Source: Plenodomus lindquistii
Taxonomy: Eukaryota > Ascomycota > Dothideomycetes > Pleosporales > Leptosphaeriaceae
Reading direction: 5' to 3'
Assembly: GCA_025504975.1 (NCBI GenBank)
Contig: JANUWI010000002.1
Location: forward strand, 1,054,001 to 1,118,000
DNA length: 64,000 nt
Shown: positions 62,777 to 64,000 of the stretch, piece after piece
Layout of the letters: the number at the start of each line of letters is the position of its first letter
How positions within the stretch are numbered: position 1 is the stretch's first letter
Notes under the pieces: generated by a model
What the model saw: only the letters and a program-made list of their open reading frames with translations
Told to the model about the DNA's origin: nothing
Databases searched by the model: none
Translations under genes and position numbers: made by a program

Positions 62777-64000
62777 AGACTTACTCTGGGGACCCGGCGA
62801 TCTTCTCCCAGATGTGGCACCTGTCCATGTTAGTAACACAATTAGTAGAATAACGAAGCAACCTATATTAACCATGGCCACATCAATGTAATGATCACAG
62901 GATTCGAACAGCCTCTGGAGCGTGACGCAAACACTCTTCCAAGGATCGCTGCAAGTACTCTTTTTGTATTTGAGCAGCTTAGAGTTTACCAGGACTTAAT
63001 GTGAATATTGTTCTCTGACTTACAAGGAGTCAGCGACTCTTCGAGACTCCCTTTTCAATAGACCAGATACCAATGGGGCCTTTTTTATATGAAATCGGGC
63101 TTCTCTGTATTAGAAGGCGAAAGCATTAATACCAGATCCAACGTAGTCTTCAGTAGGCATTATCTTTGGGAAGGAACAGATATGTTCAGACGCGGTGTAG
63201 CACGGGGCGCGTGTCTGGAAGAGAAAAAGAGTCAGATAGGGTTGAGGAGGTTGTCTAAAAGCCAATATGATCGGTTAATTAGAATACAGCGCTAGCCAGC
63301 TTGTCGTTACCAGTTTAGGAAAAGCGACGAACTCGTTCGGATACGAAGTACTTCCAAGATGTCTTGATGATCCTCTAAGCTTTTTGGTGCGGAGGCTTTT
63401 GCCAGACCCCACATGGAGAGTGAAAATTGTTATGCTTGAGTAGACTCCATGGATGGATGGCGAGCACAGATGTTTTACATACAGTGACTGACGTGATCAT
63501 GGCTAATGTGATAATAATTGATCATCTGAACCCTGGTATCACCAGGAACACACAACAACCGTAAATGACAGCCATATGAAGGTTACACGGCATATGCGCG
63601 GGGTCTTCGATGGACACCTCACCCGACGAATGGACTACTATGGCACCCAGACAGACCACGTGCCTCTGCGGCAGCCCACTAAGACAAAGGACATAGCTAC
63701 GTTGCGAAAATCGTCTTATTGTGTTCAAATCACTTCTGACAGGAGGCCTGCACTACCAACGCCAGCTACCAGGCTCATTAGAACCATGCCATTATTCTCA
63801 TGCCAAAGTCCACCATGCGAACTCTTGGAAAATCATCCTAAAACGCCTGATGCTCAACTACGATGCGAATTTGACACGACTTCAGACATTGCTCGGTCCT
63901 GGGCCTTTCCCAGGATCAAGCAATAGGTGTGGCTTGAGAAAGCCATCGTCTATTTGCTTGAATGCATTCGCAGGATCTTGACTAATGTCATTGAACAGCT

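Larger units (their letters stand above)
62212..64000. other. Intergenic to the window end, GH6 promoter
   Basis: About 1.8 kb. Near 62,760-62,780 are XlnR-like and CreA-like motifs (listed separately). Open frames here are short and not convincing. No gene or tRNA was recognised to the right edge. Confidence 0.45.

Noticed and set aside
62890..62960. Box-B-like GTTCGAATC on the minus strand
   Set aside because: T-arm stem does not pair and no acceptor, D or anticodon arms could be folded, so not a tRNA.

Overview
The window is nuclear DNA of a filamentous ascomycete, most likely a member of the Dothideomycetes (Pleosporales-like). The main signs are dense genes on both strands, mostly 48-60 bp introns with GT..CTNAC..YAG signals, a tRNA-Ile(AAU) with a short intron, and a mix of conserved housekeeping genes with fungal-type accessory genes (GH6 cellulase, CE15 glucuronoyl esterase, rhodopsin-domain membrane protein, F-box-like proteins). 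The genus assignment is inference; no rRNA or marker gene is present.

Layout, left to right. 0-9.5 kb: 3' end of mitochondrial ribosomal protein uL5m, a SET-domain protein, a tiny gene whose start codon sits alone in exon 1, a kinase-like protein, succinyl-CoA ligase alpha (7 exons) and the rRNA methyltransferase Bmt5. 9.6-20 kb (all minus): the GID E3 subunit Fyv10/Gid9, the ABC-F ATPase Arb1, an HPP-family membrane protein and the nucleotide-excision-repair ATPase Rad16. 20-31 kb: an AT-rich stretch, an F-box-like protein, a three-exon V-ATPase subunit f, Elp3, the tRNA, Orc2 and Atg101. 31-43 kb: a T5orf172/GIY-YIG protein, a copper amine oxidase, a coiled-coil protein and a methyltransferase-GFA fusion. 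43-56 kb: secreted CE15 esterase, the RSC/SWI-SNF ATPase (Sth1/Snf2), a seven-helix rhodopsin-domain protein and an amino-acid permease. 56-64 kb: an F-box-like protein with a coding minisatellite, Faf1 and His6 divergent from one 148 bp promoter, and a secreted GH6 cellobiohydrolase.

The genes are mostly independent functions and do not form a pathway cluster. I see no intact transposon, CRISPR-like array, secondary-metabolite cluster or clearly novel multi-gene system. The most interesting items are single-gene oddities: the methyltransferase-GFA fusion with a stop-free 48 bp intron, the orphan start-codon exon, the SET protein with an acidic insert, and an overlapping upstream ORF on ATG101. 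Exon joins were worked out by hand from splice signals and protein continuity, and have not been checked against transcripts.
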